Assembly (NCBI RefSeq): GCF_000430785.1
Contig: NZ_AUMR01000011.1
Coordinates: forward strand, 55,765-119,764
Origin: Ectobacillus panaciterrae DSM 19096
GTDB taxonomy: Bacteria; Bacillota; Bacilli; Bacillales; Bacillaceae_G
Direction of reading: 5' to 3'
Length of the DNA: 64,000 nt
Under the pieces are notes generated by a model, which saw only the letters and a list, made by a program, of their open reading frames with translations, did no database searches and had not been told where the DNA came from. The translations under genes and the position numbers were made by a program. Shown here piece by piece: positions 1-9,195 of the stretch (positions are counted from its first letter, which is position 1; every line of letters starts with the position of its first letter).

Positions 1-161
1 TGACTTACAAACCCCGGAATAACACGGTGGAAAGTTAAACCGTTATAAAAACCTTCGCTGGCTAACTTCTCAAAGTTTTCTACCGTACCAGGCGCTTCAT
101 TTGGAAATAGTTCAAATTCAACTTTTTGTCCATTTTCCATAATAATATGACCTTTTTTCAT
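1..161 (-). CDS. ppiB: Peptidyl-prolyl cis-trans isomerase (cyclophilin), cut by the window edge
   Basis: First 53 codons of a cyclophilin that assists folding by isomerising X-Pro bonds in the cytoplasm. It reads leftward off the window, so roughly the last two thirds are not visible. The ATG at 161 follows a strong AAGGAGG site. The run FHRVIPGF near residue 46 contains the family's catalytic arginine, and the preceding [12 protein letters not shown] segment is the usual cyclophilin N-terminus. It is divergent from the DUF1002 gene. The family is clear; the symbol rests on the small cytoplasmic PpiB type (no signal peptide). Confidence 0.85.
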   Translation of the reverse strand, partial: MKKGHIIMENGQKVEFELFPNEAPGTVENFEKLASEGFYNGLTFHRVIPGFVS

Positions 162-366
162 GTTATGTACCTCCTTGTCTTCATTACTGATATATCATAC
201 CACAACTCTAATAAAAAAAGAAAACAGTCTCTCTGGAGAAAAAATAATGCGACATAGACAGTTTGTTTTTGTAAAATCCATCTAAAGTCGGATGACAAAG
301 CATAAAAATATACTATAATTAGCATGTTGCCCTCAAATTTTTGAAACAGGAAAAGGAGCGATATTC

Positions 367-1230
367 GTGAAAACGAAACTGTTAGCGTTTCTTCTTATGT
401 TTGCTTTGTTTATGCCAACATATGCGTTTGCTGACGCGGCAGAAGGAGAAACTATTATCACATTAGGCGAAAACTTAACGGCACAGCAGAAACAGCAAGT
501 GCTGGATGAGATGAAGGCGCCAAAGGATGCGCAGACGATTACTGTGTCCAACGCAGAGGAGCATAAGTATTTGGATAAATATGTGCCGGTAGCGCAAATC
601 GGTACAAAAGCCATTTCCTCCTCCATGATTACGTATACAAAAAAAGGCTCAGGTTTAGTCGTACAAACCCACAATATCTCTTGGGTAACAGATGCTATGT
701 ACACAAACGCCTTGATTACTGCAGGTGTGAAGGATGCAAATATTTACATTACAGCACCGTTCCAAGTATCGGGCACAGCAGCCTTAACAGGTCTTATGAA
801 AGCCTATGAAACTGCTGCGAATCAACCCATTCCTGAAGAAGTCAAGCAAGTGGCAAACCAAGAGATGGTTACAACAGCAAAGCTTGGCGATCAAATCGGT
901 TCTGACAAGGCTGTACAGCTCATTACAAAAGTAAAAGAGGAAATTGCAAAAAACCCTCCAAAAACGACAGAGGATTTACGCACACTCATTAAAAAGCTTG
1001 CTGACGAGTTAGGCATTACACTGACGGATGAACAGTTGAATAATCTTGTTACACTGTTTGATAAAATGAAAAACTTAAACATCGACTGGAATCAAGTGAG
1101 CAGTCAGCTGAACAAAGCGAAAGATCAAGTTTCCGCTTTTCTGCAGTCAGATAAAGGGCAATCCTTTTTAGATCAGCTAAAAGGTATTTTTGCAAGTTTC
1201 ATTGATTTTATCAAATCGTTATTTAAATGA
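367..1230 (+). CDS. Secreted DUF1002 family protein
   Basis: A 287-residue exported protein of unknown function. Residues 1-22 are a typical Sec signal peptide (basic MKTK, hydrophobic core, cleavage after AFA). The mature part carries the DUF1002 signature region around residues 95-145 (QTHNISWVTDAMYTNAL, then TAPFQVSGTAALTG). A charged helical C-terminal half ends in a hydrophobic tail. The GTG start is preceded by AAAGGAG; no better ATG lies upstream. It is a single-gene transcript between ppiB (divergent) and a shared terminator. Family assignment is from recognition of the sequence; no function is known to me. Confidence 0.8.
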   Translation: MKTKLLAFLLMFALFMPTYAFADAAEGETIITLGENLTAQQKQQVLDEMKAPKDAQTITVSNAEEHKYLDKYVPVAQIGTKAISSSMITYTKKGSGLVVQTHNISWVTDAMYTNALITAGVKDANIYITAPFQVSGTAALTGLMKAYETAANQPIPEEVKQVANQEMVTTAKLGDQIGSDKAVQLITKVKEEIAKNPPKTTEDLRTLIKKLADELGITLTDEQLNNLVTLFDKMKNLNIDWNQVSSQLNKAKDQVSAFLQSDKGQSFLDQLKGIFASFIDFIKSLFK

Positions 1231-1239
1231 GGCAACGTA

Positions 1240-1264
1240 AAAGAGGCGACTTGGTCGCCTCTTT
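1240..1264. terminator. Bidirectional rho-independent terminator
   Basis: Perfect stem AAGAGGCGAC/GTCGCCTCTT with a short loop and T-rich exits on both strands. It separates the convergent DUF1002 and HAD genes. Confidence 0.75.
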
Positions 1265-1265
1265 C

Positions 1266-2051
1266 TTATGATAAGGAAGCTAATTTAATAACAGCCTCCT
1301 CCACCGATCTTACGACATGCTGCGCGTTTTCTTTAACAAGAGGCGGCGCATGATGAAGAGTGAAGGAATGCGGTGTGACTTTGAACATGGAAATATCGTT
1401 AAAGGAATCTCCGATGCACGCCACTTGATGCGGCTCTAAGCATAAGTGCTCCATTAAGATTTGCAATGCGCTTCCTTTGCTGATTCCAAGCGGCATGATA
1501 TCTACAAAACCCGGCCCTGAAATCACAACTTCTGCACATGCTCCAAATACATCTTTTAACTCCTGATCGAGCACGGCAACAGAATCATGATCTCCGTACA
1601 AAAAGAATTTGGCCGGATGGATGTTCGTTCCAAACTCATCTTCAAGCACGGCCATCTCTGTAATGATGACATTATTTTTCTCTTCAAACACATGATGCAT
1701 CCGATTTTTCTTTTTTGTATAACGCGTCGCGCCTGCGCAAGCAATGTGTGCTAATTCTTTTTCGCAAATATATTTGTAGATTTCCTTTGCCGTCTCGCCG
1801 TCAAAAGCAGACGTATGAATAGTAGCGCCTTCTTTTGTGGTCAAAAGCGCTCCATTCAAGCTTGAAGTGTGGTACGCAAGGCCAATCCCCTCTACAGCAT
1901 CATGAATGCGATGCGCAAAGCGTCCCGATGAAAAACATATGTCAGTGCCTTGTTCTGCGAGCCACCGCAGCGCTCTCATGTCATGCTTGTGAATTTCGCT
2001 CACATTGTAGACGAGTGTATCATCTAAATCGCTGACAAACAATTTGATCAT
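1266..2051 (-). CDS. HAD superfamily (Cof type, subclass IIB) phosphatase
   Basis: A 261-residue cytoplasmic hydrolase, probably acting on sugar phosphates or similar small phosphoesters. All HAD motifs are visible: DLDDT at residues 8-12 (nucleophile D8, acid/base D10), the SSGR motif II near residue 41, a lysine in GISKGSA as motif III, and GDSFNDISMF as the metal-binding motif IV near residue 218. The large middle part is the Cof-type cap domain. It is monocistronic. The exact substrate cannot be read from sequence; B. subtilis has several paralogues of this class. Confidence 0.85.
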   Translation of the reverse strand: MIKLFVSDLDDTLVYNVSEIHKHDMRALRWLAEQGTDICFSSGRFAHRIHDAVEGIGLAYHTSSLNGALLTTKEGATIHTSAFDGETAKEIYKYICEKELAHIACAGATRYTKKKNRMHHVFEEKNNVIITEMAVLEDEFGTNIHPAKFFLYGDHDSVAVLDQELKDVFGACAEVVISGPGFVDIMPLGISKGSALQILMEHLCLEPHQVACIGDSFNDISMFKVTPHSFTLHHAPPLVKENAQHVVRSVEEAVIKLASLS

Positions 2052-2134
2052 CCTGTCACCTCTTTAAAGAAACTTATTTCTAGTATACAAAATGAATGTG
2101 ATGATTTTGTTAATATCAGCTAAATTTTTCATAC

Positions 2135-2161
2135 AGAAAAAGCAGAGAATGACTCTCTGCT
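2135..2161 (-). terminator. Terminator of the spoVA operon
   Basis: On the minus strand AGCAGAGA/TCTCTGCT is followed by TTTTTC, directly after the spoVAF stop codon. Confidence 0.75.
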
Positions 2162-3641
2162 ATTTTGTACGATCTGTATTTTGCGGATGAACGATGCTCG
2201 GTCTGACCTTCAAGTTGGCAATCTTCGGCCGCACGACAATTTTCATAAGCGCACCTCCATCAAACGGAAGAAACGGCCAAAGATATGGTGTTTGTAAGCT
2301 GCGAATGGATGCAAGAAACAAAATTAGGATTGTAAGTCCGATCATGAATCCGATTTCATGCAGCCAAGCTGTCAATAAAATGAGGAAAATTTTTGCGACT
2401 TTATTGGCAAGACCCAATTCATAGCTTGGCGTCGCATAAGTCCCGATGACTGAAATGGCTGAATATAGAATTACTTCAGGCACAAACAGACCAACTTGAA
2501 TGGCAGTTTGACCAATCAGTACAGCTGAAATTAAACCGAGAGAGGTCGACAGAGCGGTCGGCGTATGGATAGAGGCCATTCTCAAAAATTCGATTCCGAC
2601 CTCAGCCAAAATAATTTGTAAGAAGGTCGGCAAATTAGTCACTTTACTCGGTCCGATAAAAGCAAGATTCGGCGGCAGCAAAGTCGGTTCAAGCACAAAT
2701 ACAAGCCAAAGCGGCAGTAAAAATAGCGAGAACATAATCCCTAAAAACCGAACCCACCGAAAAATTGTGCCCATTGCCGGGTTTTGGCGGAACTCCTCAG
2801 CATGCTGCACGTGATGAAAATATGTAGTCGGCGTAATCATCACGCTTGGCGATGTGTCTATAATAATCAAAACATGCCCTTCAAGTATATGGTTTGCCGC
2901 TACATCCGGACGTTCCGTATAGCGGACAAGCGGGAAAGGATTAATGCCTTGTTTGACAAGAAATTCCTCAATCGTTTTGTCTGCCATTGTAACGCCGTCT
3001 ATCTCAATTTCTTGCAGCTCCTGCTTAATGATTTTAATTAAATCCGGATTTGCAATATCTTGCACGTACGAAAGACAAATATCCGTTTTAGAACGCTCCC
3101 CGACACGAATAATTTCATGACGAAGACGCGGATCGCGAATGCGGCGGCGGATTAAACTTGTATTCACAATAATATTCTCTACAAAGCCGTCTCGAGCTCC
3201 GCGAACTACCTTTTCTGTATCCGGCTCTGCCGGTGTGCGCCCTGGGTAGCTGCGGACATCCACCGCAAAGGCCTCTGCTTCTCCATCTACAAACACTATA
3301 ATAAGACCGGACAACACTTGCACCATAACGTCATCCATCATTTCGATGCGGCTTACTTGCTGATGAATAAGTCTGTTTTCAATGATAGTCATTGCTTCAT
3401 CATGCCCATATGGCTCTACATCATTAAGGTCCACCATCTCTTCAAATATGTGAATGATAAGATTAGAATCGGATAAGCCATTAACAAATAATACACCGAC
3501 ATCTCGGCCTAGTATTCGAAACTTTCTCATCCCTATGTCAAATGTTACACCAAGGCCGACCGTTTGCTTCAAATAATTCTCATTGTCGCTTAAAAACGAA
3601 GAAATAGGAACTTTAATCGTTTGTTTTTCCTTTGCTGTCAT
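2160..3641 (-). CDS. spoVAF: Stage V sporulation protein AF (GerA-family membrane protein)
   Basis: Last gene of the spoVA operon, 493 residues, the usual SpoVAF length. Residues 1 to about 290 form the soluble GerA-type domain. Residues about 290-470 contain several hydrophobic segments, including [20 protein letters not shown], which is typical of GerAA/SpoVAF membrane domains. The protein sits in the inner spore membrane and modulates germination and dipicolinate release. The ATG at 3641 lies inside the 3' end of spoVAEA, a 29-base overlap that suggests translational coupling. A terminator follows at once. Confidence 0.92.
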   Translation of the reverse strand: MTAKEKQTIKVPISSFLSDNENYLKQTVGLGVTFDIGMRKFRILGRDVGVLFVNGLSDSNLIIHIFEEMVDLNDVEPYGHDEAMTIIENRLIHQQVSRIEMMDDVMVQVLSGLIIVFVDGEAEAFAVDVRSYPGRTPAEPDTEKVVRGARDGFVENIIVNTSLIRRRIRDPRLRHEIIRVGERSKTDICLSYVQDIANPDLIKIIKQELQEIEIDGVTMADKTIEEFLVKQGINPFPLVRYTERPDVAANHILEGHVLIIIDTSPSVMITPTTYFHHVQHAEEFRQNPAMGTIFRWVRFLGIMFSLFLLPLWLVFVLEPTLLPPNLAFIGPSKVTNLPTFLQIILAEVGIEFLRMASIHTPTALSTSLGLISAVLIGQTAIQVGLFVPEVILYSAISVIGTYATPSYELGLANKVAKIFLILLTAWLHEIGFMIGLTILILFLASIRSLQTPYLWPFLPFDGGALMKIVVRPKIANLKVRPSIVHPQNTDRTK

Positions 3642-4197
3642 AAAAGCCGCTCCTTTCTAGAATGAGCTCAACCGCCTTTTTTGTAATGGGAGACCCTTTT
3701 TTAACATCGTCATTTGTATACATCTTTCCGATGTCTCCTATGCCTACTATAATAGGAACGTTAAGCTTGTCTAAACAATATACAGTATCGCCATTAATAC
3801 GGCCGATTTCTACATCTGCAAGACCAAACTTATCCACACCGTACTCTGTTAGATTTCCGTGTCGGTCTACACTCACATCTACACGAGTCCATTCGTATCG
3901 ATGTGTATTAGAGGCAACTGCTAAAACACCAAGAACATTGATTTGGGAATGCGCAGCTACATACTGCAAAGCTTGTTCTCCCGGCCCCTCGCCAATATAG
4001 CCGCTATCATCAAACATCACAAACACAGGGTCATATGGTGTTTGCAGGATAAGATTCACAATATCTCTTCCGCTAAGACGAGTCGGGTTGCTTTGCGATG
4101 TCGAAATACAGCGGCCGCCAACATCCTTTGCCACATATTCAATTGTGCGCTGTGCATATTCGTCTCCATCTGTTACCAAAATAACCCTTCTTTTCAT
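3613..4197 (-). CDS. spoVAEA: Stage V sporulation protein AE, soluble subunit (SpoVAEa)
   Basis: A 194-residue soluble protein, close to the length of B. subtilis SpoVAEa. It starts [15 protein letters not shown] and contains [16 protein letters not shown], typical of this Toprim-like spore protein. It has no membrane segment or signal peptide. It lies five bases after spoVAEB and overlaps spoVAF, in the standard operon order. Its role in dipicolinic acid uptake or release is known only by association with the SpoVA complex. Confidence 0.92.
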   Translation of the reverse strand: MKRRVILVTDGDEYAQRTIEYVAKDVGGRCISTSQSNPTRLSGRDIVNLILQTPYDPVFVMFDDSGYIGEGPGEQALQYVAAHSQINVLGVLAVASNTHRYEWTRVDVSVDRHGNLTEYGVDKFGLADVEIGRINGDTVYCLDKLNVPIIVGIGDIGKMYTNDDVKKGSPITKKAVELILERSGFYDSKGKTND

Positions 4198-4202
4198 AAT
4201 GT

Positions 4203-4553
4203 TTATCCTTTCGGCTTAAAGATGAGCGCCGCTATGAAAGAAAATAAAATTGCGGCTGAAATACCAGCTGATGTAAGCTGGAAGATTCCCATTCCAATCC
4301 CAACATACCCATGCTGCTTTGCTGCCTGCATTGCTCCATGCAGCAAGGAATGCCCGAAGCTTGTAATGGGAACCGTTGCACCTGCCCCGGCAAAACGAAT
4401 CAAATTATCATAAATTCCAAATCCATCTAAAATCGCACCTATGACAACGAAAACAGCCATAACGTGTGCAGGTGTTAATTTTGCGAAATCCAAAAGCAGT
4501 TGCCCTACAACACAAATGGCTCCGCCAACTAAAAACGCATATACAAAATCCAT
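4203..4553 (-). CDS. spoVAEB: Stage V sporulation protein AE, membrane subunit (SpoVAEb)
   Basis: A 116-residue integral membrane protein with about three hydrophobic segments and the conserved core [19 protein letters not shown]. This core is nearly repeated in SpoVAC (IGQFAGAGSAVPVTGFANS), showing that the two are paralogues of the SpoVAC/SpoVAEB family. Together with SpoVAC it is thought to form the channel for calcium-dipicolinate in the inner forespore membrane. It sits between spoVAD and spoVAEA with gaps of only a few bases. Confidence 0.93.
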   Translation of the reverse strand: MDFVYAFLVGGAICVVGQLLLDFAKLTPAHVMAVFVVIGAILDGFGIYDNLIRFAGAGATVPITSFGHSLLHGAMQAAKQHGYVGIGMGIFQLTSAGISAAILFSFIAALIFKPKG

Positions 4554-4556
4554 TTT

Positions 4557-5570
4557 CTATACTCCCTTCACACTCTCAAACACAACGCCATGAGCAATCG
4601 CCGGTATAGATTCTTTTTGCTGAATCATTGTCGGGTTTAAAAGCGCTCCAGTAGCTACGACCAAAATGCGGTTGTAATTGCCTTTTCTTATCTCTTGCAA
4701 TAAGTGACCGTATGTTACAACTGCTGAACATGCACAACCGCTCCCGCCTGCAAACACTTCTTGATTTTTGTTATAAAGCATTACCCCGCAATCGTTATAC
4801 ACCTGACCCATATCATAGCCTTCTTCAAGCAACATCTGTCTTGCGATAGGAGCTCCTACAGCTGACAAATCCCCCGTCACGATCAGGTCATAATCTTCTG
4901 CCGTCCGATGCAAATCTTCAAAGTGTTGCTGAATGGTATGAGCAGCTGCCGGCGCCATGGCCGATCCCATATCAAACGGATCTGTAATGCCAAGGTCCTG
5001 AACCTTTCCGATTGTAGCGGCTGTAATGCGAATCGGACTCGGCTCTCTGCTCACAAGGGCAGTGCCCGCTCCTGTTACTGTTGAAGTCGCCGTATCCGGC
5101 CTCTGCCCTCCGTACTCTGTCGGATACCTGAATTGACGCTCGGCAGTTGCGTTATGGCTGCTTACCGTCGCCAACACACGATTGGCAAAACCGCCATCTA
5201 CGAGCGCAGAACCGGTTGCTAGTGTTTCCATTGATGTAGAGCAAGCACCGAACATGCCAAGAAACGGAATGCTGAGCTGTCTCGCCACATAGTTTGCAGT
5301 AACCGTTTGGTTTAATAAATCGCCCGCTAGAAAGAAATCAATATCTGAAGTTTGCAGGTTTGCTTTTTTTAGAGTATGTTGGATTGAATCATTCATCAGC
5401 CTTCTTTCAGCCAGCTCCCAAGTCTCCTCATTGCAATGCAGTTCATCATATGTAACGTCAAAGCAAGCTCCCAAAGGCCCAGCGGCCTCTTTTGGACCAA
5501 CCGCCGTTCCTGTTGCATTCACGTAAAGTGCATTTTGAAAGACCCACGTTTGCCTTCCTGTTAGTCTCAT
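4557..5570 (-). CDS. spoVAD: Stage V sporulation protein AD (dipicolinic acid-binding, thiolase fold)
   Basis: A 337-residue thiolase/ketoacyl-synthase-fold protein that binds dipicolinic acid on the outer face of the inner spore membrane (known from B. subtilis SpoVAD). Visible family segments include MFGACSTSMETLATG near residue 107, with the cysteine at the position of the thiolase nucleophile, and GGSGCACSA near the C-terminus. There is no signal peptide, as in the family. It is the fourth gene of the operon; the start ATG at 5570 lies 16 bases before the end of spoVAC. Confidence 0.94.
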   Translation of the reverse strand: MRLTGRQTWVFQNALYVNATGTAVGPKEAAGPLGACFDVTYDELHCNEETWELAERRLMNDSIQHTLKKANLQTSDIDFFLAGDLLNQTVTANYVARQLSIPFLGMFGACSTSMETLATGSALVDGGFANRVLATVSSHNATAERQFRYPTEYGGQRPDTATSTVTGAGTALVSREPSPIRITAATIGKVQDLGITDPFDMGSAMAPAAAHTIQQHFEDLHRTAEDYDLIVTGDLSAVGAPIARQMLLEEGYDMGQVYNDCGVMLYNKNQEVFAGGSGCACSAVVTYGHLLQEIRKGNYNRILVVATGALLNPTMIQQKESIPAIAHGVVFESVKGV

Positions 5571-5586
5571 GTTGTTTCTTCCTCCC

Positions 5587-6042
5587 TTACATCAACAGCT
5601 TAAATGTATAGCGGATGAGACCAACCACATATGCTGCAACGACCCCAAATACAATAACACTCCCTGCAAGTTTAAACATATTCGTAGCTACGCCAAGCAC
5701 AATTCCTTCGCTGCGGTGTTCGATAGCAGCACTCACCATCGAATTGGCAAAGCCCGTTACCGGAACAGCTGATCCGGCGCCTGCAAATTGACCGATTTTG
5801 TCATATATACCTAGCCCTGTCAGCAAAGCAGACAATAAAATTAACGTAGCAACGGTTGGGTTTCCTACATTCTTCTCGGTAAAGTCAAAATAATGCATGT
5901 AGAATTTCATCAGTACTTCTCCTAATATACATATAAGCCCCCCCACGACAAATGCCTTTACACAATTCATGATATAATTCGGTTTTGGCTGATAGGCTTT
6001 AATATTATTTTTATAATCGTCTTTTAGCTTTTTCTTTGCCAT
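5587..6042 (-). CDS. spoVAC: Stage V sporulation protein AC
   Basis: A 151-residue membrane protein, matching the roughly 150 residues of B. subtilis SpoVAC. It is reported in that species to act as a mechanosensitive channel for dipicolinate. The charged N-terminus MAKKKLKDDYKNNIKAY is followed by three to four membrane segments and the FAGAGSAVPVTGFANS core. I use the ATG at 6042, six bases after AGGAGG; the ATG at 6048 touches the Shine-Dalgarno and the more upstream in-frame codons lie within spoVAB. Confidence 0.93.
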   Translation of the reverse strand: MAKKKLKDDYKNNIKAYQPKPNYIMNCVKAFVVGGLICILGEVLMKFYMHYFDFTEKNVGNPTVATLILLSALLTGLGIYDKIGQFAGAGSAVPVTGFANSMVSAAIEHRSEGIVLGVATNMFKLAGSVIVFGVVAAYVVGLIRYTFKLLM

Positions 6043-6052
6043 CCCCATCCTC

Positions 6053-6475
6053 CTACTTAATAAAATAAATCCAATGAAATAGAGATCCGAGTATTTTTCC
6101 AAGCACCAGCGCTATGAGTAAAATAACAATTCGATCTTCAACACGGACACGCTTTGCCAAGATTGGAAGTACGTTCAATACTTCCGTTAAAGCGGCTGCG
6201 AGCATACCGACAAATATGCCACAGAATAACCCGATTAGTATAAGCCAATATACAGAAGCGAAAAAAACAGTATCGCGCAAACTGACCCATCCGCCGCATA
6301 GAGCACCCGTCACAACAGCCCATTCATAAACATGGATAAATTTAATACTTTTCGTCAGCTGCGTCAGACGAGGTATCACGCCCAACACAGTCAAAAAAGC
6401 AACGAATCCGCCCCCGACCGCAATCCCTCCGGCAAAGCCGATAAATGCGAGAAATGCGTATTCAATGATCTTCAA
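6053..6475 (-). CDS. spoVAB: Stage V sporulation protein AB
   Basis: A 140-residue protein with about four to five hydrophobic helices and a glycine-rich first helix (IGFAGGIAVGGGFVAF). Length and composition match SpoVAB. Its start overlaps the end of spoVAA by 14 bases, so translation is probably coupled. It is part of the inner-membrane SpoVA complex; its individual role is not established. Confidence 0.9.
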   Translation of the reverse strand: MKIIEYAFLAFIGFAGGIAVGGGFVAFLTVLGVIPRLTQLTKSIKFIHVYEWAVVTGALCGGWVSLRDTVFFASVYWLILIGLFCGIFVGMLAAALTEVLNVLPILAKRVRVEDRIVILLIALVLGKILGSLFHWIYFIK

Positions 6476-7082
6476 TCTTCTTCATGCTTTCTTTGTTTTC
6501 ATTCATTAATACGTATTGATCAAGCGACTGCTGATATTGGAACATTTCTACCTCAAGCGGGCTCGGCTCTTCATTGATGCGCTTTTGAAACACATGATTG
6601 AAAAATAATACCATCCCTAAACCAAGACCAAGCGAATACGGAATTTGAAGAAGAAGTGGCTTTTTCTCGGTCTCTCCAGTTACCATATGATAAATTCGCT
6701 GATGAACTTGCTGCATGCTGACATCTTCGTGGAAGTAAATAATAGCGAGTCCTGCTCCGAAAAACAGCAGCAGCCATACGCATGCAAAGAAAAATGGATT
6801 CACTGTTTTTCTCTCATATACAATCTCCACAATTACTTGAGCCGGTCCAAATACATTTATGTCCAGACCATTGTCGTACTTTCGAATCGTTTCAATTACC
6901 TTCATAACATCAATTACAACATGTGTTTTATCTTTTTTTGTAATCTGGTACACCGTTTTTTCCCTGAGAGCAGCGACAATGGGTTCGGATCCAACGAGCT
7001 GTGCCACATCCTGCAGCTTTAACTCGTAGTTTGGAGAAACTTGCAGACGCTGACGCATTTTGACGTATACAGGCTGGTCCAA
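6462..7082 (-). CDS. spoVAA: Stage V sporulation protein AA
   Basis: First gene of the spoVA operon, 206 residues. A soluble N-terminal domain (residues 1 to about 105, MDQPVYVKMRQRLQV...) precedes two hydrophobic segments near residues 112-133 and 152-172. The start is a TTG at 7082 behind AAGGGGGGA; no ATG or GTG is better placed. It is transcribed from a SigG-type promoter about 35 bases upstream, as expected for forespore expression. Function is known only as part of the dipicolinate channel complex. Confidence 0.9.
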   Translation of the reverse strand: MDQPVYVKMRQRLQVSPNYELKLQDVAQLVGSEPIVAALREKTVYQITKKDKTHVVIDVMKVIETIRKYDNGLDINVFGPAQVIVEIVYERKTVNPFFFACVWLLLFFGAGLAIIYFHEDVSMQQVHQRIYHMVTGETEKKPLLLQIPYSLGLGLGMVLFFNHVFQKRINEEPSPLEVEMFQYQQSLDQYVLMNENKESMKKIEDH

Positions 7083-7115
7083 AATAATCCCCCCTTAAGA
7101 TTTTCCTCGTAGTTG

Positions 7116-7145
7116 TAGTATGGATGTTGGAAATTTTTCTAATAC
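7116..7145 (-). promoter_or_regulatory. SigG/SigF-type promoter of the spoVA operon
   Basis: On the minus strand the -35 GTATT and the -10 CATACTA are separated by 18 bases, matching the forespore sigma pattern GHATR-N18-CATNHTA except for one position. It ends 34 bases before the spoVAA start. SigG control of spoVA is established in B. subtilis. Confidence 0.7.
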
Positions 7146-7154
7146 AATTTTTTT

Positions 7155-7196
7155 CAAAAGAAAGGCCTGTTATCTAAAACGACAACAGACCTTTTC
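7155..7196 (-). terminator. Terminator upstream of spoVA
   Basis: Minus strand AAGGTCTGTT/AACAGGCCTT, 10 pairs with one G-T wobble, followed by TCTTTT. It stops any transcript coming from the sigF side before the spoVA promoter, yet sigF has its own terminator at 7619-7651. It may therefore belong to a lost or very small gene between them. Confidence 0.55.
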
Positions 7197-7436
7197 CATC
7201 CTCATAGCAGAAAGCCAGTTGCTTAAGGCTTTCTTTCCAACAATAAATTGACGGACAAATACAATTTCGACAAAAACACAATCACCCCCGCAGCCATTAT
7301 CGCTACTCCAACACACTTATACCTTTACCCTTAATTCAAATTGTAAATATTTTCTTTATACTAAGTCTAATCGAAATACATGAAAATGGCCTTTCTTGTT
7401 TAATGAGGAGAATTTTGGATAAGATAAATGTACACA

Positions 7437-7590
7437 AGAAAAGCGGAATCGGCTCGTTCAGGCGTAGAACCAGAGGTTCTCCACCCTTAAAGGCGCTTTT
7501 TGCCTTTATGCGGTGGAGGTTCTCTGGTGGCAGCGCCTTGCCGGTGGAGCTAGACAAAGAAAAGCGGAATCGGCTCGTTCAGCTTTTGAA
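7437..7590 (+). repeat. Interspersed repeat with long hairpin (family C, most complete copy)
   Basis: Two direct copies of AAGAAAAGCGGAATCGGCTC (from 7437 and 7558) flank a long imperfect hairpin. The stem is ACCAGAG-GTT-CTCCACC against GGTGGAG-GTT-CTCTGGT, with an inner AAAGGC/GCCTTT stem. The right half contains GGTGGAGCTAGACA. Other copies or fragments are at 23968-24010, 28864-28930, 39934-40240 and 51978-52030. It fills most of the gap between spoVAA and sigF; I see no supported gene there apart from a doubtful 24-codon frame (7223-7297). Confidence 0.75.
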
Positions 7591-7618
7591 AGTAGCCATA
7601 CTCCTGATTTCTAAAGAC

Positions 7619-7651
7619 AAAAAACCGAATAGGCTACTCCCCTATCCGGTC
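7619..7651 (-). terminator. Terminator of the spoIIA-sigF operon
   Basis: Minus strand ACCGGATAGG/CCTATTCGGT (one wobble pair) followed by TTTTTTG; it overlaps the last codons of sigF. Confidence 0.7.
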
Positions 7652-8392
7652 CTTCATCTGCTGTAAAATTTTCTTTTCAAGCCGGGAAACTTGTACCTGA
7701 GAGATACCAAGCCGTTCCGCTACCTCCGATTGTGTCTGGTCTTTATAGTAGCGCAAATAAACGATAAGGCGCTCACGTTCGTCAAGTTCCCGTATGGCCT
7801 CTTTTAAAGCAATTTTATCAAACCATTTGGATTCTGATTGATCGGCAATCTGATCGAGAATTGTAATAGGATCACCGTCATTCTCGTACACCGTCTCATG
7901 AATAGATGAAGGTGTACGGCTTGCTTCCTGCGCCATGACGACCTCTTCCGGTGTCAGCCCAAGCGCTTCCGCCACTTCCGTAACAGTAGGCACGCGTCCT
8001 AACGCTTTCGCAAGCTCGTCCTTCATTTTGCGGACCTTGTTTCCCGTCTCTTTTAAAGAGCGGCTCACCTTGACTGTTCCATCATCACGCAGAAAGCGTT
8101 GAATCTCACCGATAATCATAGGAACAGCATAGGTCGAAAATTTCACATCAAATGACAAATCAAACTTGTCAACGGATTTCAAAAGCCCGATGCACCCGAT
8201 TTGAAACAAATCCTCCGGTTCATAGCCTCTGTTCATAAAGCGTTGCACCACAGACCAAACAAGCCGCATATTCGTTTGGACAATCGTATCCCTTGCTCCT
8301 TGGTCCCCTGCTTGACTTCTGCGAATCAATTCCTTGAGCTCTTGGTCCTTTAACTGCACTTTTCCGTTTTCGTTTTTAACCTCTATGTCCAT
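7634..8392 (-). CDS. sigF: RNA polymerase sigma factor SigF, forespore-specific
   Basis: A 252-residue sigma-70 family factor, close to the 255 of B. subtilis SigF. Region 2 contains MNRGYEPEDLFQIGCIGLL and VKFSTYAVPMIIGEIQRFLRD; the region 4.2 helix-turn-helix is SEVAERLGISQVQVSRLE near the C-terminus. It directs the first forespore gene set after septation and is held inactive by SpoIIAB. It follows spoIIAB by 12 bases in the spoIIAA-spoIIAB-sigF operon and is followed directly by its own terminator. Confidence 0.96.
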   Translation of the reverse strand: MDIEVKNENGKVQLKDQELKELIRRSQAGDQGARDTIVQTNMRLVWSVVQRFMNRGYEPEDLFQIGCIGLLKSVDKFDLSFDVKFSTYAVPMIIGEIQRFLRDDGTVKVSRSLKETGNKVRKMKDELAKALGRVPTVTEVAEALGLTPEEVVMAQEASRTPSSIHETVYENDGDPITILDQIADQSESKWFDKIALKEAIRELDERERLIVYLRYYKDQTQSEVAERLGISQVQVSRLEKKILQQMKDRIGE

Positions 8393-8404
8393 AGGCGAGT
8401 CTCC

Positions 8405-8845
8405 TTAATTGCATAGAGCGTTGCTTTTTGACAAGTACTTTGTGAGATGTATAGTTGTTCCGAATGCTTCGTTAGAGATAACTTCGACTTCGTCCATAAA
8501 GTTTTCCATGATTGTAAATCCCATGCCTGAACGCTCTAATTCAGGTTTTGTAGTGAAAAGAGGTTGTCTCGCTTCCTCTAAGTTCGATATACCCATTCCT
8601 TTATCGCGAATGGTAAGCTTCACCATTCCGTCCTCAAGTACAACCGTAATATACACAATGCCTTCCGGATTGCTGTCATAGCCGTGAATGATTGCATTTG
8701 TAACAGCTTCAGAAACAACAGTTTTAATTTCTGTCAGCTCTTCCATTGTCGGATCAAGCTGAGCAATAAACGAAGCTACTGTAACGCGCGCAAATGACTC
8801 GTTTTGGCTCAATGCGGAAAATTGAAGGTGCATTTCATTTCTCAT
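8405..8845 (-). CDS. spoIIAB: Anti-sigma F factor and serine kinase
   Basis: A 146-residue GHKL-fold kinase that binds and inhibits SigF and phosphorylates SpoIIAA. The ATP-binding N box ([15 protein letters not shown], near residue 43) and the G1/G2 boxes ([17 protein letters not shown]) are intact. The start ATG overlaps the spoIIAA stop as TAATG, which suggests tight translational coupling. Length equals that of the B. subtilis protein. Confidence 0.96.
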   Translation of the reverse strand: MRNEMHLQFSALSQNESFARVTVASFIAQLDPTMEELTEIKTVVSEAVTNAIIHGYDSNPEGIVYITVVLEDGMVKLTIRDKGMGISNLEEARQPLFTTKPELERSGMGFTIMENFMDEVEVISNEAFGTTIHLTKYLSKSNALCN

Positions 8846-9195
8846 TATGCCACCCCCAATGTCGCAAGCGCGTGTTCTTCACTGACTTCTAGACGAATGA
8901 TTTTAAACAGTCCCGACATCTCAAACAAACGCTTTACAGCCGGAGAAATCGCACAAACTACCATTTCTCCTCCAAGGCTTTTTACATGCTTATATCTGCC
9001 CAGAATCACACCAAGACCAGAGCTGTCCATGAAGCTTAAATTCTCTAAATTCAATACAATATGATGAACACCGTGCTTCTCAAGCATTTCTGTTACCTTC
9101 GTACGCAAATCCTCCGCTGTATGATGATCAAGCTCTCCCTCTAATCGAATGCACAAGACATCGCGCTTTACTTCCATATTCATTGAAAGACTCAA
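8845..9195 (-). CDS. spoIIAA: Anti-anti-sigma F factor
   Basis: A 116-residue STAS-domain protein that, when dephosphorylated by SpoIIE, releases SigF from SpoIIAB. The phosphorylated serine lies in [16 protein letters not shown] near residue 57. I place the start at the TTG at 9195 behind AAAAGGAGG. This gives [15 protein letters not shown], which aligns with the known MSLGIDMNVKESVLC start of B. subtilis. The upstream in-frame ATG at 9360 would add 55 residues unlike any SpoIIAA and lies in repeat DNA. Confidence 0.94.
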   Translation of the reverse strand: MSLSMNMEVKRDVLCIRLEGELDHHTAEDLRTKVTEMLEKHGVHHIVLNLENLSFMDSSGLGVILGRYKHVKSLGGEMVVCAISPAVKRLFEMSGLFKIIRLEVSEEHALATLGVA

